Below, piece after piece: positions 26,872 through 36,973 of a DNA stretch of 64,000 nucleotides. Under the pieces are notes generated by a model that did no database searches, was not told the DNA's origin, and saw only the letters and a list, made by a program, of their open reading frames with translations. The translations under genes were made by a program, and so were the position numbers. Position 1 is the stretch's first letter; each line of letters opens with the position of its first letter. Where the stretch lies: contig JAYQJE010000001.1 in the NCBI GenBank assembly GCA_038142005.1, positions 62,001-126,000 of the forward strand. Direction: 5' to 3'. This stretch comes from SHAN690 sp023262195. GTDB lineage: Bacteria > Bacteroidota > Bacteroidia > Flavobacteriales_G > Salibacteraceae.

Positions 26872-29268
26872 TTAAAAGTGCAGTGTGTAACCGATTACTG
26901 GAATAACACCGTAATCCGTTCTTTCAATGATGGAGTCGGAGTCTGGGTCAAATTCGCGTGTTAACACCGCCTGATTGCTCGTAAGGTTTTTAATACTCAG
27001 CGAGAGCTCACTAGAAACCTTAGTGCGAATCTTCTTTAGGATAATTGCGAAATCAAGATTATACTGTTCTTGTTGCTGCAATGAATTCGGATTGGATTGG
27101 TCTAAAATTGTCCAACCAACTTCCCTCGACTCAGCAAGGTCAATTGGCGTGAGCCACACACCACCAGACTGTCTGAAGTTCACATTCACCCCCAGTAGCC
27201 TTCGCTTGTTATCCTTAGGTTTCAACTCAAATTCTTTTCCAGCTATAAGGTTGTAAGAATAGCGTTGGTTATACTCTGTATTGCGCCATACTCCATCTCC
27301 TCCGCGATAGCGAGCATTGAACAGTGCTCCTGAAAGCATATAGTAAAAGCCTTTGACAGTAAATCGTTGTAGATTAACCTCAACACCATAATTTTCACCA
27401 AAACCATCGTTCACCAAATCCCCGATGGGCAGAGATCCAAATAGGCCCAATACTGAGTAGGAGCCATTCTGTTGCACGGGCACATCATATAGATAATGGT
27501 AATAAAGCTCACCCGACAAACGCAGTGATGAAGTAAGCATTCTGCTAGCTCCGATCACAGCTTGGTGAGATTTCAGCAGACCAAGATCATTGTTTATCAA
27601 ATTTCCATTTCGGTCTCGGGTGTAGTAAACCGAGAGGTCTTCAACTCGACTATGATGCCCATAGCCTATGGTAAATTTTGTGGCGGAGTTTGGTCTGTAA
27701 GAAAGGCCCGCTCTTGGGTCTATTCCAAAGCTATTGTTCAACAGCAAGTGGATATAATGCACACCACCGGTGAATTCAAATTTATTGCCCAATGCAAACT
27801 TTGACTGAGTAAATGCTTGGACAAGCATGGCTTCACCTTGCGTGTTGGCAAATTCAACCAATGTATCTCCCGTTCTGTTGTAATACTGCCCAAGATATTC
27901 GTGGTCAATGTAACTCAGAATGACTCCAGTTTTATTTGAATGCCTTTTGCTGAATTGATGATTATAGTCGGTGGTGAAAGTGATTCTATTCGTATTGTAG
28001 TCGGCCACGTCATAGGTACTCCAACTCAAATCTCTTTCAAGGTAATCTGAGCTATCAAAATATTCCCCAATAGAACCTGACAAAACAGAATGGATATACC
28101 CTTTTTCACTCACAGGAATTCTGTGCACAAGACCCACCGTTCCGGAGTTACTTCCAATTTGTCGCTCAACACGAGAACCAAACTCGGTCCATTCGGCAGT
28201 GTCTCGTTCAGCCTCGATCAAAAGGTTACTCAGCCCTCCGATGGCGAACACACTGAAGTCTCCAAACCTCTCAGTAGGCAAGTAAATGTTGGCAGATAAA
28301 TCTTGATACTGAGGCCTTACACCCCCAACATCTACAATCTGGGCCAACACACCTAAGGTGGAGTATCGGTAATTGATCAAATATGAAGCTTTGGAGTTTT
28401 TTGAAAAAGGACCTTCTGTAGCAAGATCAAGTCCGAAGACATTTGCATTCAATGAATGCTCCCGATTTTGGTTGTTCCCTTTTCGGAAACGGAAATCAAA
28501 GACAGAGTTGGTCGCATTGCCAAATTCGGCCGGAAAAACCCCAGAGTAAAAATCGGATGTACTCAACAGTGCTGAACTGAATTGAGTCACAAAACCTCCG
28601 GTGGCACCAATTTCTGCGAAATGGTTTGGGTTGTAAACAGGCACACCTTCTACTCTATAAAGCATACCAACGGGAGAATGACCTCGAACGGAAAAGTGGT
28701 TGAATCCTGAACTTTGCTGAACCACCCCGCCATAAGCCGTTACTACACGCATTGGGTCATCCCAACTACCCGCAAGCTTCTCGGTCATTTCAGGAGTAAT
28801 GACCTTAGCGCTGGCAATAGCCATTCGATTGATTGGTTCACCACGCATGGTAGTAGCGTCAATTTCAACGGTTTCAAGCTCTTTGAGGCTGTATTCGAGC
28901 TTAAACTCGACAATCACCTCCTGTGCCGAATTAACCAATACATCTTCTTTAAACTCTACCACATGAAATGGCGCCCCTGCTTTAACATGCACTCTACCTA
29001 CTGGAACCTCAGAAAACACAAAACGACCATTGGAGTCGGTCTCAACCGTCAACAGCGGATCGTTTGTTTGAACATCAATGAGCTGAACCACACCATCTTG
29101 AATTGGTGTATTGTATCGAGCGTCTAAAACTTGCCCTCTAACGCTTTGGGTAATTTCTTGACCATAGGAAAAGCCTGCAAATAAGAGCGCTAACAAAACC
29201 AAAGTAAATCGGCTCTTGATCAAGATACTGCTTATTTTTCTACCTATTGACAATCGGGAATCGACCAT
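26872..29268 (-). CDS. TonB-dependent receptor with carboxypeptidase-like regulatory domain
   Basis: A 798-residue outer-membrane receptor. A signal-like segment (~18-36, LVLLALLFAGFSYGQ) is followed by a carboxypeptidase-regulatory-like domain (~38-135; VRGQVLDARYNTPIQDGVVQ), a plug (VVTAYGGVVQQSSGFNHFSV, then RVEGVPVYNPNHFAE) and a beta-barrel ending in YTLHF with a C-terminal aromatic residue. The plug resembles small-ligand/peptide-type TonB receptors more than siderophore ones, but the substrate is unknown. The M1 aminopeptidase gene follows on the same strand. A 169-base stretch without a visible gene separates it from the GlcD-like oxidase. Confidence 0.88.
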   Translation of the reverse strand: MVDSRLSIGRKISSILIKSRFTLVLLALLFAGFSYGQEITQSVRGQVLDARYNTPIQDGVVQLIDVQTNDPLLTVETDSNGRFVFSEVPVGRVHVKAGAPFHVVEFKEDVLVNSAQEVIVEFKLEYSLKELETVEIDATTMRGEPINRMAIASAKVITPEMTEKLAGSWDDPMRVVTAYGGVVQQSSGFNHFSVRGHSPVGMLYRVEGVPVYNPNHFAEIGATGGFVTQFSSALLSTSDFYSGVFPAEFGNATNSVFDFRFRKGNNQNREHSLNANVFGLDLATEGPFSKNSKASYLINYRYSTLGVLAQIVDVGGVRPQYQDLSANIYLPTERFGDFSVFAIGGLSNLLIEAERDTAEWTEFGSRVERQIGSNSGTVGLVHRIPVSEKGYIHSVLSGSIGEYFDSSDYLERDLSWSTYDVADYNTNRITFTTDYNHQFSKRHSNKTGVILSYIDHEYLGQYYNRTGDTLVEFANTQGEAMLVQAFTQSKFALGNKFEFTGGVHYIHLLLNNSFGIDPRAGLSYRPNSATKFTIGYGHHSRVEDLSVYYTRDRNGNLINNDLGLLKSHQAVIGASRMLTSSLRLSGELYYHYLYDVPVQQNGSYSVLGLFGSLPIGDLVNDGFGENYGVEVNLQRFTVKGFYYMLSGALFNARYRGGDGVWRNTEYNQRYSYNLIAGKEFELKPKDNKRRLLGVNVNFRQSGGVWLTPIDLAESREVGWTILDQSNPNSLQQQEQYNLDFAIILKKIRTKVSSELSLSIKNLTSNQAVLTREFDPDSDSIIERTDYGVIPVIGYTLHF

Positions 29269-29437
29269 AAAAAATTTCAGGCTGCAAGAGTATTGTACAA
29301 TCCAAAAGAATAAATCATCAAAATGTCATAATCGTCTGAGATATTCTGAACAACCGAAGACAACAAAAGCGCATCATGAAAGTTCTCCTTGACGCGTTGG
29401 TAAACACAATAATTTATTCAACCGAAAAACTACCGTT

Positions 29438-30820
29438 CTAAAAAATCTTACCCGGATTCAATATCCCCTTAGGGTCAAAAACCCGTTTTATGGAGCGCAT
29501 TAACTCAAGGTGCGATTCCGAAAACATGATGTCCATATAATCACGCTGTACGTAGCCAATTCCATGTTCACCAGAAATAGTTCCTCCTAGGGCTTTCACC
29601 TGTTGAAACAACTCACGCACACCGACTTTTACTGTTTTATCCCAATCTTCATCACACATTTCATCGCGCAGAATATTCACGTGCAAATTCCCGTCTCCGG
29701 CATGGCCATAACACACACTCCGAAATCCGTAAAGCTTTCCTACTTCTTTTACGGCTTTTAATAGTGCAGGTAATTGATACCTCGGTACTACGGTATCTTC
29801 CTCTTTGTAGACACTTTGCGCCTTTACGGCTTCGCCTACCCTTCTGCGAAGTTTCCACAGCTGATCTTTTTTCGCTTGGTCTTCAGCAAATAGAATTTCC
29901 CCGCAATCAAATTGCTCCACCACTTGCATGATTTGCTCACAATCTGCCATAAGCTGATCGACATTATTACCATCCACTTCAATTAGCAGGTGTGCTTGTT
30001 CACTTGGCTGCAAAGGCACCGGCTCTTCACCGATGAAATCCATAGCGTATTCAATGGCATCCCGCTCCATAAACTCCATGCCCGATGGAATAATACCCGC
30101 TCTAAAAATGGCACTCACCGCCTCGCAGGCCTTTTCTGCCGAGTTAAATGGAACAAGCATCAATAGATCGTTTGTTGGGTGCGGAATAAGTCGCATTACA
30201 ATTTTGGTGATTACCCCGAGCGTGCCCTCGCTCCCAATCATTAGTTGTGTAAGGTTGTATCCTGTGCTGTTCTTTAACGTATTTGCGCCTGTCCAAATCA
30301 CCTCTCCCGATGTTAGCACTACTTCGAGATTTAATACGTAGTCTTTCGTAACACCATACTTTACAGCCTTAGGTCCTCCAGAATTTTCGCTCACATTTCC
30401 GCCAATAAAGCAGCTCCCTCGGCTGGCGGGATCGGGGGGATACATTAACCCTACTTCCTTAACAGTATTTTGAAACACTTCCGTGATGACTCCGGGCTCC
30501 AGAGTAGCTTGTAAGTTTTGTTCATCAATTTCAATGATTTTATTGAATCGCTCCATGCTCAAGCCAATGCCCCCTTTGACGGCTAAGGCACCTCCACTCA
30601 GTCCTGTTCGCGCTCCTATGGGTGTGACTGTTATCTCATGTTCATTGGCCAATTTTAATATTTGGCTTACTTCGTCCACAGTGGCAGGCTTCACAACAAC
30701 TGATGGCGGAAAACTCAGGTCTTCCGTTTCGTCATGACCGTATTCCGTTCTGGTTTCTAAATCAGAAAATACATAAGGCTCGCCCACAATTTGATTGAGC
30801 TGATCCAAGAATTCATTCAT
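29438..30820 (-). CDS. FAD-linked oxidase, glycolate/D-lactate dehydrogenase GlcD-like
   Basis: A 460-residue flavoenzyme of the GlcD/D-2-hydroxyacid dehydrogenase group. The FAD-binding_4 domain shows TPIGARTGLSGGALAVKGG, the glycine-rich RGSCFIGGNVSENSGG and GSEGTLGVITKIVMRL. The C-terminal FAD-oxidase domain has the metal/substrate motif CYGHAGDGNLHVNIL and ends SGEHGIGYVQRDYM...FDPKGILNPGKIF. It oxidises D-lactate, glycolate or a related D-2-hydroxyacid to the 2-oxoacid; the sequence does not decide. The length is standard for the single-subunit form. It is divergent from the DPP-IV-like gene. Confidence 0.88.
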   Translation of the reverse strand: MNEFLDQLNQIVGEPYVFSDLETRTEYGHDETEDLSFPPSVVVKPATVDEVSQILKLANEHEITVTPIGARTGLSGGALAVKGGIGLSMERFNKIIEIDEQNLQATLEPGVITEVFQNTVKEVGLMYPPDPASRGSCFIGGNVSENSGGPKAVKYGVTKDYVLNLEVVLTSGEVIWTGANTLKNSTGYNLTQLMIGSEGTLGVITKIVMRLIPHPTNDLLMLVPFNSAEKACEAVSAIFRAGIIPSGMEFMERDAIEYAMDFIGEEPVPLQPSEQAHLLIEVDGNNVDQLMADCEQIMQVVEQFDCGEILFAEDQAKKDQLWKLRRRVGEAVKAQSVYKEEDTVVPRYQLPALLKAVKEVGKLYGFRSVCYGHAGDGNLHVNILRDEMCDEDWDKTVKVGVRELFQQVKALGGTISGEHGIGYVQRDYMDIMFSESHLELMRSIKRVFDPKGILNPGKIF

Positions 30821-30879
30821 CTTTCAATTATAATACTCCAACGCTTGGACCCAAGGGTAACAAGTCAAGATTTATTCAA

Positions 30880-30909
30880 TTTGTATCATCATTCATTTCC
30901 ATACTTTCG
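30880..30909 (+). promoter_or_regulatory. Promoter of the DPP-IV-like gene
   Basis: TTTG at 30880-30883 and TACTTTCG at 30902-30909 are separated by 18 bases, matching the Bacteroidota -33/-7 arrangement. The -7 box ends 20 bases before the ATG at 30930. Confidence 0.55.
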
Positions 30910-30929
30910 GCCATCTTCAAATTTTTAAT

Positions 30930-33105
30930 ATGAATTTTAAGCATCTCATTGCTATTGGTCTGGTAGGTCTATCCATATCAGCAGCAGCCCAAGAAATCAC
31001 CCTCGAAGACATATGGAAAAAAGGAACCTTTCGTCAAAAATCGGTGTATGGGATTCGTTCAATGAGCGATGGTAACCATTACACAATACAAGGTCAATCC
31101 GAGGATGGAAACACGGTCACCATGTATGAGTATGCTACCGGTGATGAGGTTAAACAAGTGATGTCTGAAGCTGGCCTCAAGGACATTTCAGGAGACGGAG
31201 AAGCCACCTTTAGCTCGTATGAATTTAATGCTGACGATAAGTTCATGCTGCTTAAATATGATGTTGAACCCATCTATCGCAGGTCATCGATTTCCAAATA
31301 CTGGATTGTGGACTTGGATAATCGGGAGGCACGAAAACTCAAGGAAAAAGGAAAACAGCGCAATGCTACTTTCTCGCCCGATGGGTCTAAAATTGCCTAC
31401 GTGGAAGGCAATGACCTTTTCATTCAAGACTACAAAACCGGAGAGACCACACAGGTGACCAACGATGGTGAAAAGAACAAAATAATCAACGGATATGCCG
31501 ATTGGGTTTATGAAGAAGAATTCGCGTTTAGTAAGGCTTTTTTCTGGTCGCCCGATGGATCCAAAATCGCTTATTACAGAACCGATGAATCAGAGGTGCC
31601 TGAGTATAACATGCAAAAGTTCACCGGACTTTATCCGGAAGACTATCTTTTTAAATACCCAAAGGCTGGTGAAAAGAATGCCGAGGTAGAAATCAAGATC
31701 TATGACCTCACTACGAAGAAGACATCTACACCAAACCTTGGCGAATACGAGTACATTCCTAGGATTAAGTGGACACAAACAAGCCAGTTTTTAGCCGTGA
31801 TCAAAATGCCTCGATTGCAAAATGAGTTGGAGGTTGTGCTGATTGAAACCGAAACCATGGCCACCAAATCCATTTATAAAGAAACAAGCGAGACCTATAT
31901 AGAGATTGGTGACGACCTCACATTTTTTGGAGATAATGCTGGGTTTATTTGGAAATCAGAAAAAGATGGATTCTTTCATTTATACAAGTATGATTTCAAC
32001 GGTAAAAATGAAAAGCAGCTCACATGGCGACTGGGAAGTGCGCAGTTTCCTAGGATATGAACCTAACGCTCAACGACTATTTTTCTCCGCAAGCAAAAAC
32101 AAGCCCATTGATACGGAGATCTATTTTGTCAGTATCAACGGTGGCGAACCAACGCTGATCAGTCCAGAGAATGGAACAAGCCGAGTATCATTCAGCAAGA
32201 CATTTGATTACCACATTCTCTATCATCAAGATGCGAACACCCCACAAACGGTAACGATGAATATGTATGATGAACCTGAATTTCAGCCGAGGGTGCTCGA
32301 AGACAATGCAGACCTCAGAACAACCATGGAGTCCTACAACTTGACCGATGTGGAGTTTTTTGACTTCAAATCATCTGAAGGCGTGAGTTTGAATGGTTGG
32401 ATGATGAAGCCAGCCGATTTTGACAAATCGAAAAAATATCCTGTACTCATGTTTGTGTATGGCGGCCCAGGTTCTCAAACGGTGACTAACGCCATGAGTG
32501 GAAACTATTGGTGGCACCAAATGCTGTGTCAACAAGGCTACATGGTGGTGTCGGTAGATAACCGAGGCACAGGTGCGCGTGGAAGAGATTTTAGAACACA
32601 GACGTATGGCCAGCTCGGCAACTTGGAGACCAAAGACCAAATTGAGGGAGCAAAATGGCTTGCAAAACAATCGTATGTAGATGCGGATAGAATTGGCATT
32701 TGGGGTTGGAGTTATGGAGGATATATGAGCAGCCTTTGCCTATCCAAAGGAGCGGAGGTTTTTAAAACCGCTATTGCCGTGGCTCCCGTTAGCAATTGGA
32801 GATTTTACGATAGCATTTACACAGAGCGGTATATGGGTTTACCTCAAGACAATGGTGATGGATATGACGATAATTCCCCCATCAATCACGTAGATAAAAT
32901 GAAAGGTAATTACCTCTTGGTCCACGGTACGGGAGATGATAACGTGCATTACCAAAACTCAGTAGAGATGACCGATGCCTTGATTGATGCAGACGTTCAA
33001 TATGACTTTGCCATGTATCCAGAGCGCAATCATGGCATATATGGTGGCAACACTCGATATCACCTTTACACCAAGATGACCGATTTTGTTACCACCAAAC
33101 TGTAA
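30930..33105 (+). CDS. Dipeptidyl peptidase IV-family serine peptidase, S9 (one frame slip)
   Basis: A secreted prolyl peptidase of ~725 residues. Signal peptide 1-20 (ending SAAAQ), eight-bladed DPP-IV N-terminal propeller (~35-470; YADWVYEEEFAFSKAFFWSP is the Glu-motif that binds the peptide N-terminus) and S9 hydrolase domain with Ser in GWSYGGYMSS, Asp in GDDNVHYQN and His in RNHGIYG. It removes X-Pro (or related) dipeptides in the periplasm. The frame changes at about 32022-32025: after EKQLT the second frame reads GDWEVRSFLGYEPN, so a short indel is likely. The POT dipeptide transporter follows downstream, a sensible pairing. Confidence 0.9.
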
Positions 33106-33153
33106 GACTTCAAAGTCATTGGTCAATGAGATACATTTATATATTTACCCTCG

Positions 33154-33187
33154 GATGCGCAATTTGTCTTTGCGCATCTCTTTTTTA
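33154..33187 (+). terminator. Intrinsic terminator after the DPP-IV-like gene
   Basis: GATGCGCAA pairs perfectly with TTGCGCATC around a seven-base loop and is followed by TCTTTTTT. It lies 49 bases after the peptidase stop and before the POT transporter, so the two genes are probably separately transcribed. Confidence 0.8.
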
Positions 33188-33216
33188 TACAAACACTAAC
33201 TAAATAACTATAACTC

Positions 33217-34701
33217 ATGAGCGATGTAAAAACTGGTCACCCAGATGGGTTAATGACCTTATTCTTTTCAGAGATGTGGGAGCGATTCTGCTACTACGGA
33301 ATGCGTGTACTCCTCACACTCTACTTAGTAAAGTCTTTAATGAAGGGTGATGCAGAAGCATCAATCATTTATGGCGCCTACACCGGACTCGTATATGCAG
33401 CACCAATTCTTGGTGGTAAAATGGCCGATCAGTACTTGGGGTATCGATGGGCGGTGATTCTTGGAGCTATCTTAATGGCCATCGGTGAGTTTATCATCCT
33501 TGGTGGAAATGAGTTCTTTCTTCTTGTTGGCATGGGCGCGCTCATTGTTGGAAACGGTTACTTCAAAGCAAACATCAGTACGATTGTAGGTAAGTTGTAT
33601 TCTGACGATGACCCTAGGCGAGACTCTGGTTTTACAATCTTCTACATTGGGATCAATATCGGTGCGCTGTTGGCCACTACAGTAGTTGCTTACGTTGGTG
33701 AAACCTACGGTTTTGACAAAGGTTTTGGGCTTGCAGGCTTAGGTATGCTTACGGGCACCCTCATATTTTGGACTGGAAGAAAAAACTATGCTGCTGCGGC
33801 AGGGTTGGATGTTACCGAAGAAGGAAAGAAAAAATTTATGGGTACCCCATTGAATAATGCACAAGTAGTGACCGTTGGCTCATTGCTACTCATACCGCTT
33901 TGTTACTTACTCGTATTCCAAAATCAAATACTCGATTATTTGCTTCTTGCTCTGTTTGCTTACGTTGGTTATTCCTTAGTAACCGCAGGCATAAAAGCAG
34001 ATAAAGAAGATGGTGTTGCCGTTTGGAAAGATCGAATGATTGCGCTCATCATTTTCATGGTGATCAACATTACGTTTTGGGCATGTTTCGAACAGGCGGG
34101 AACCTCGCTGACCTTATTTGCTGACAGGAATGTAGATCGAGAAATCATGGGCTGGTTGATGCCCGCATCGATGACTCAGTTCTTTAACCCCTTCTTCATC
34201 ATTGTGTTCGGATCGATCTTTTCTGTGATGTGGGTGAAGCTATCGGAGATTGGTAAAAACCCAAGCATTCCTCTAAAGTTTGCTTTTGGTATCATACAAT
34301 TGGCAGCCGGATTCCTTGTGACCTTAGTAGGATTAATGTTTGTGGATGATGCTTATCAAGTACCATTATTGACTCTATTCTTCCTCTATCTCTTACACAC
34401 TACTGGTGAGCTTTTCCTTTCACCCATTGGCCTATCTATGGTGACCAAACTATCTCCAAAGAATATTGCGGGTACTGCTATGGGTGCATGGTTCTTAAGC
34501 TTTGCAATAGCAAACTATGTTGGTGAGATTGCAGCACTTACTGGTGGTCATAGCGATACTGGTGAAGCACTCGATGCAGCCGCTGGACTAGATAAATACA
34601 TCAGTGTTTTCTCTACCATTGGTTTTGTATTGCTTGGTTTTGCATTGATCATCATCATTGCCAATAAACCACTCCAAAAGCTAATGCACGGAGTGAAATA
34701 A
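33217..34701 (+). CDS. POT-family proton-coupled di/tripeptide transporter
   Basis: A 494-residue major-facilitator protein with about 14 helices. The POT signatures are seen: MWERFCYYGMRVLLTLYL in helix 1 (an ExxERFxYY-type motif), a PTR2-like stretch GNGYFKANISTIVGKLY followed by RRDSGFTIFYIGINIGALL, and WACFEQAGTSLTLFADR in the second half. The family imports di- and tripeptides with protons. It follows the DPP-IV-like dipeptidyl peptidase, whose products it could take up. A strong terminator lies directly behind it. Confidence 0.93.
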   Translation: MSDVKTGHPDGLMTLFFSEMWERFCYYGMRVLLTLYLVKSLMKGDAEASIIYGAYTGLVYAAPILGGKMADQYLGYRWAVILGAILMAIGEFIILGGNEFFLLVGMGALIVGNGYFKANISTIVGKLYSDDDPRRDSGFTIFYIGINIGALLATTVVAYVGETYGFDKGFGLAGLGMLTGTLIFWTGRKNYAAAAGLDVTEEGKKKFMGTPLNNAQVVTVGSLLLIPLCYLLVFQNQILDYLLLALFAYVGYSLVTAGIKADKEDGVAVWKDRMIALIIFMVINITFWACFEQAGTSLTLFADRNVDREIMGWLMPASMTQFFNPFFIIVFGSIFSVMWVKLSEIGKNPSIPLKFAFGIIQLAAGFLVTLVGLMFVDDAYQVPLLTLFFLYLLHTTGELFLSPIGLSMVTKLSPKNIAGTAMGAWFLSFAIANYVGEIAALTGGHSDTGEALDAAAGLDKYISVFSTIGFVLLGFALIIIIANKPLQKLMHGVK

Positions 34702-34720
34702 GATTCCTATAATCACAAGT

Positions 34721-34760
34721 ATGGCGGCTGTTAATTGATACTAACAGCCGCCATTTCTTT
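34721..34760 (+). terminator. Intrinsic terminator after the POT transporter
   Basis: ATGGCGGCTGTTA pairs perfectly with TAACAGCCGCCAT (13 bp), followed by TTCTTTTT. It starts 19 bases after the stop codon at 34701. Confidence 0.88.
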
Positions 34761-34793
34761 TTGCTTGGAAAACTGTTTAATTACCTTCACATC

Positions 34794-35321
34794 ATGAAAT
34801 TGACTTGTACCATACTTTTTGCACTCCTCGCAACCTTTGGCTTTGCACAGGAGAATGAGAAAATTCAATGGATGACTTGGGATGAGGCCATTCAACAAAA
34901 CCAAGTAGAAGAAAAAATCATATTTGTTGATGTCTATACCAATTGGTGTGGTTGGTGTAAAAAAATGGATGCAACTACTTTCAAAAATCCCAAGATTGTA
35001 GATTACATGAATGAGAACTACTATGCCGTTAAATTCAATGCCGAGCAGCGTGAATCAATTACGTTTAACGGTCAGGAGTTCAAATTTGTACCGAATGGAC
35101 GAAGAGGTTCGCATGAACTAGCTGCTGCACTCTTAGATGGACGCATGTCATATCCTAGCTATGCTTTTATCGGAAAGCCGTGGGACAAAACGGTAGTGCC
35201 AGGTTACATGGGTGCCAAAGACTTTGGTTGTGTACTCAAATACTTCGTTGAAGGTGCTCCGGAAGGGGTTACCTATGAAGACTACAAGGTGGAAGGCTGC
35301 GCTGTGGCCTCAACAGATTAA
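34794..35321 (+). CDS. Exported thioredoxin-family protein
   Basis: A 175-residue protein from ATG 34794: signal peptide (1-18, ending FGFAQ) and a thioredoxin fold with active site WCGWCKKMD and the cis-Pro loop SYPSYAFIG. The motif and length resemble periplasmic DUF255/DsbD-gamma-like thioredoxins that reduce disulfides. An upstream in-frame ATG at 34761 would put a poor sequence before the signal peptide and overlaps the terminator. The 3' end meets the convergent DUF1684 gene without a gap. Confidence 0.82.
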   Translation: MKLTCTILFALLATFGFAQENEKIQWMTWDEAIQQNQVEEKIIFVDVYTNWCGWCKKMDATTFKNPKIVDYMNENYYAVKFNAEQRESITFNGQEFKFVPNGRRGSHELAAALLDGRMSYPSYAFIGKPWDKTVVPGYMGAKDFGCVLKYFVEGAPEGVTYEDYKVEGCAVASTD

Positions 35322-35930
35322 TCAATGATCTTCTATAGCTTTTTCGCCCGCGGTTACTTCTGCTTTTATAAAGTTCTGGACGGGTGGAATTGGACAGGCA
35401 AAACCTTCTCCATAAGCGCAATATGGGCTATATGCTAGGTTGAAATCTACCGTTACCACACTCCCTTCTTTTGGCAATGGTATGTCTAAATAACGTCCTC
35501 CGCCATAGGTTAAGTTTCCACTAGTTAAATCTTTAAATGGAACAAAAAGCGATGGGTGCTGTGGAGGTTCTTCACCATCTCTCGGAATCCTTATAAAAGC
35601 GATTAGCGGCACATACTTATCATCAATATATATCTCAAGTATTCCATACTCTTTAAACTTTTTTGCATAGCCCGCAGATGTGGGTATCTCGATGATGTCA
35701 CTGTTGGATGTTTTTCGGAGTTCTACATCAAACTTCCAAGATTCGTCTATGTCGAAATAGGGTAAATCCTCAAATTGCTTTCGGTCTTTTCGCTTCAGTG
35801 GAGATGTTTTTCTCGACTGAAGCTCTTGATCCTTCTTTGCTCGATAATTTTCTATCTGAGTTTTGTAGTCCTCCTGAGAAACAAGCACGGAATAACTAAA
35901 AAGGAGCATTATAAAGATTGAAAACTTCAT
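35322..35930 (-). CDS. DUF1684 protein, exported
   Basis: A 202-residue protein with a signal peptide (1-18, ending LVSQ) and a C-terminal DUF1684 domain with its conserved run: FVPFKDLTSGNLTYGGGRYL, DFNLAYSPYCAYGEGFACPI. Function unknown; conservation of the YCAY...CPIPP block suggests a binding or catalytic site. It is convergent with the thioredoxin gene and divergent from the CPBP protease gene. Confidence 0.82.
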   Translation of the reverse strand: MKFSIFIMLLFSYSVLVSQEDYKTQIENYRAKKDQELQSRKTSPLKRKDRKQFEDLPYFDIDESWKFDVELRKTSNSDIIEIPTSAGYAKKFKEYGILEIYIDDKYVPLIAFIRIPRDGEEPPQHPSLFVPFKDLTSGNLTYGGGRYLDIPLPKEGSVVTVDFNLAYSPYCAYGEGFACPIPPVQNFIKAEVTAGEKAIEDH

Positions 35931-35968
35931 TTTCGTTTAGAATTTGGAAACGAAAATACTTCTACCAA

Positions 35969-36880
35969 TTGAGGCGCATCTTTTCAGACCTAAAGACACA
36001 CCTTAAATCGAACTTTGAGTGGAGTAAGGATGGTGTAATCATGCTTCTTTTGGCGGTGCTAATCTTCGTCAACTACCATTTCGAGCTCGAAGAAAAGTTG
36101 CTCTCAAATCTCGACCCTTGGTTGTATCTGGGTTATTTTCACTTGCTCTACCCGGCTGTTTATTATGCCACGGTATGGATTAAATGCCGCTCAAAAATCA
36201 CAGCAAAATTTACCAGCCTGAGTGCGCTTTACATTTTGGCGCTTTCGGTGAGCAGTGGCTTTATTTTCTACAAAACCTGGTTTGCCGACTACCCGGTTTA
36301 TGAAGAATACTATTTGAGAAACATCGCTGCTAATGCACAAGGGTCAATTATCATTTTCCTCGTGCTTGTGCTCGTGTACTTCGGTATAGAAAGAAGGCAG
36401 TTGCCTAACTTTTACGGATTCAGCCTGAAGCATAATTTCAAACCATACTTGATTCTGATTTTATTCATGGCTCCACTCATTGTTGGCGCTACATCGCTTC
36501 CTGGCTTTCTGGATACGTACCCCTCACTTAAAGTTTGGAAATATGATGAAGTCTTTGGCATGACGCATACACAGATGGCTTCGCTGTTTGAGCTGGTTTA
36601 CCTTTCTGACTTCATTCGTGTGGAAGCATTATTTAGGGGCGCATTGGTCATTGGCCTTGCCCGATTTCTGGGCAAAGACACCATCATCACTATGGCAGCG
36701 CTTTATTGTGTGCTTCATTTCAATAAACCTCTGGGCGAAACCATCAGCTCGTTTTTTGGAGGCTACCTGCTGGGCACTATCGCGTATTACCAGAAAAACA
36801 TCGTTGGTGGATGTATTGTACACGTGGGCATTGCTGGATTAATGGACTTAGTTGCTGCCATTGCTTGGAGTATGATGTAA
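35969..36880 (+). CDS. CPBP-family intramembrane metalloprotease
   Basis: A membrane protein of ~300 residues with seven or eight helices and the CPBP/Rce1 motifs near its C-terminus: VEALFRGALVIG (motif 1, normally EExxxR; the first Glu is replaced here by Val), CVLHFNKP (FxxxH-like, with the His) and CIVHVGIAG (second His). CPBP proteins cleave or bind membrane peptides; some act in bacteriocin immunity. The altered motif 1 leaves activity uncertain. TTG 35969 is preferred because the alternative TTG 35918 lies inside the divergent DUF1684 gene. Confidence 0.65.
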   Translation: MRRIFSDLKTHLKSNFEWSKDGVIMLLLAVLIFVNYHFELEEKLLSNLDPWLYLGYFHLLYPAVYYATVWIKCRSKITAKFTSLSALYILALSVSSGFIFYKTWFADYPVYEEYYLRNIAANAQGSIIIFLVLVLVYFGIERRQLPNFYGFSLKHNFKPYLILILFMAPLIVGATSLPGFLDTYPSLKVWKYDEVFGMTHTQMASLFELVYLSDFIRVEALFRGALVIGLARFLGKDTIITMAALYCVLHFNKPLGETISSFFGGYLLGTIAYYQKNIVGGCIVHVGIAGLMDLVAAIAWSMM

Positions 36881-36973
36881 GGCCACATGTTTAAATGCCT
36901 ATAATTTTCATTCGTTTCACGAACCAATAATCGCAATGGACGGTTATTTACATTCGCAAACAAACACGGTAAC

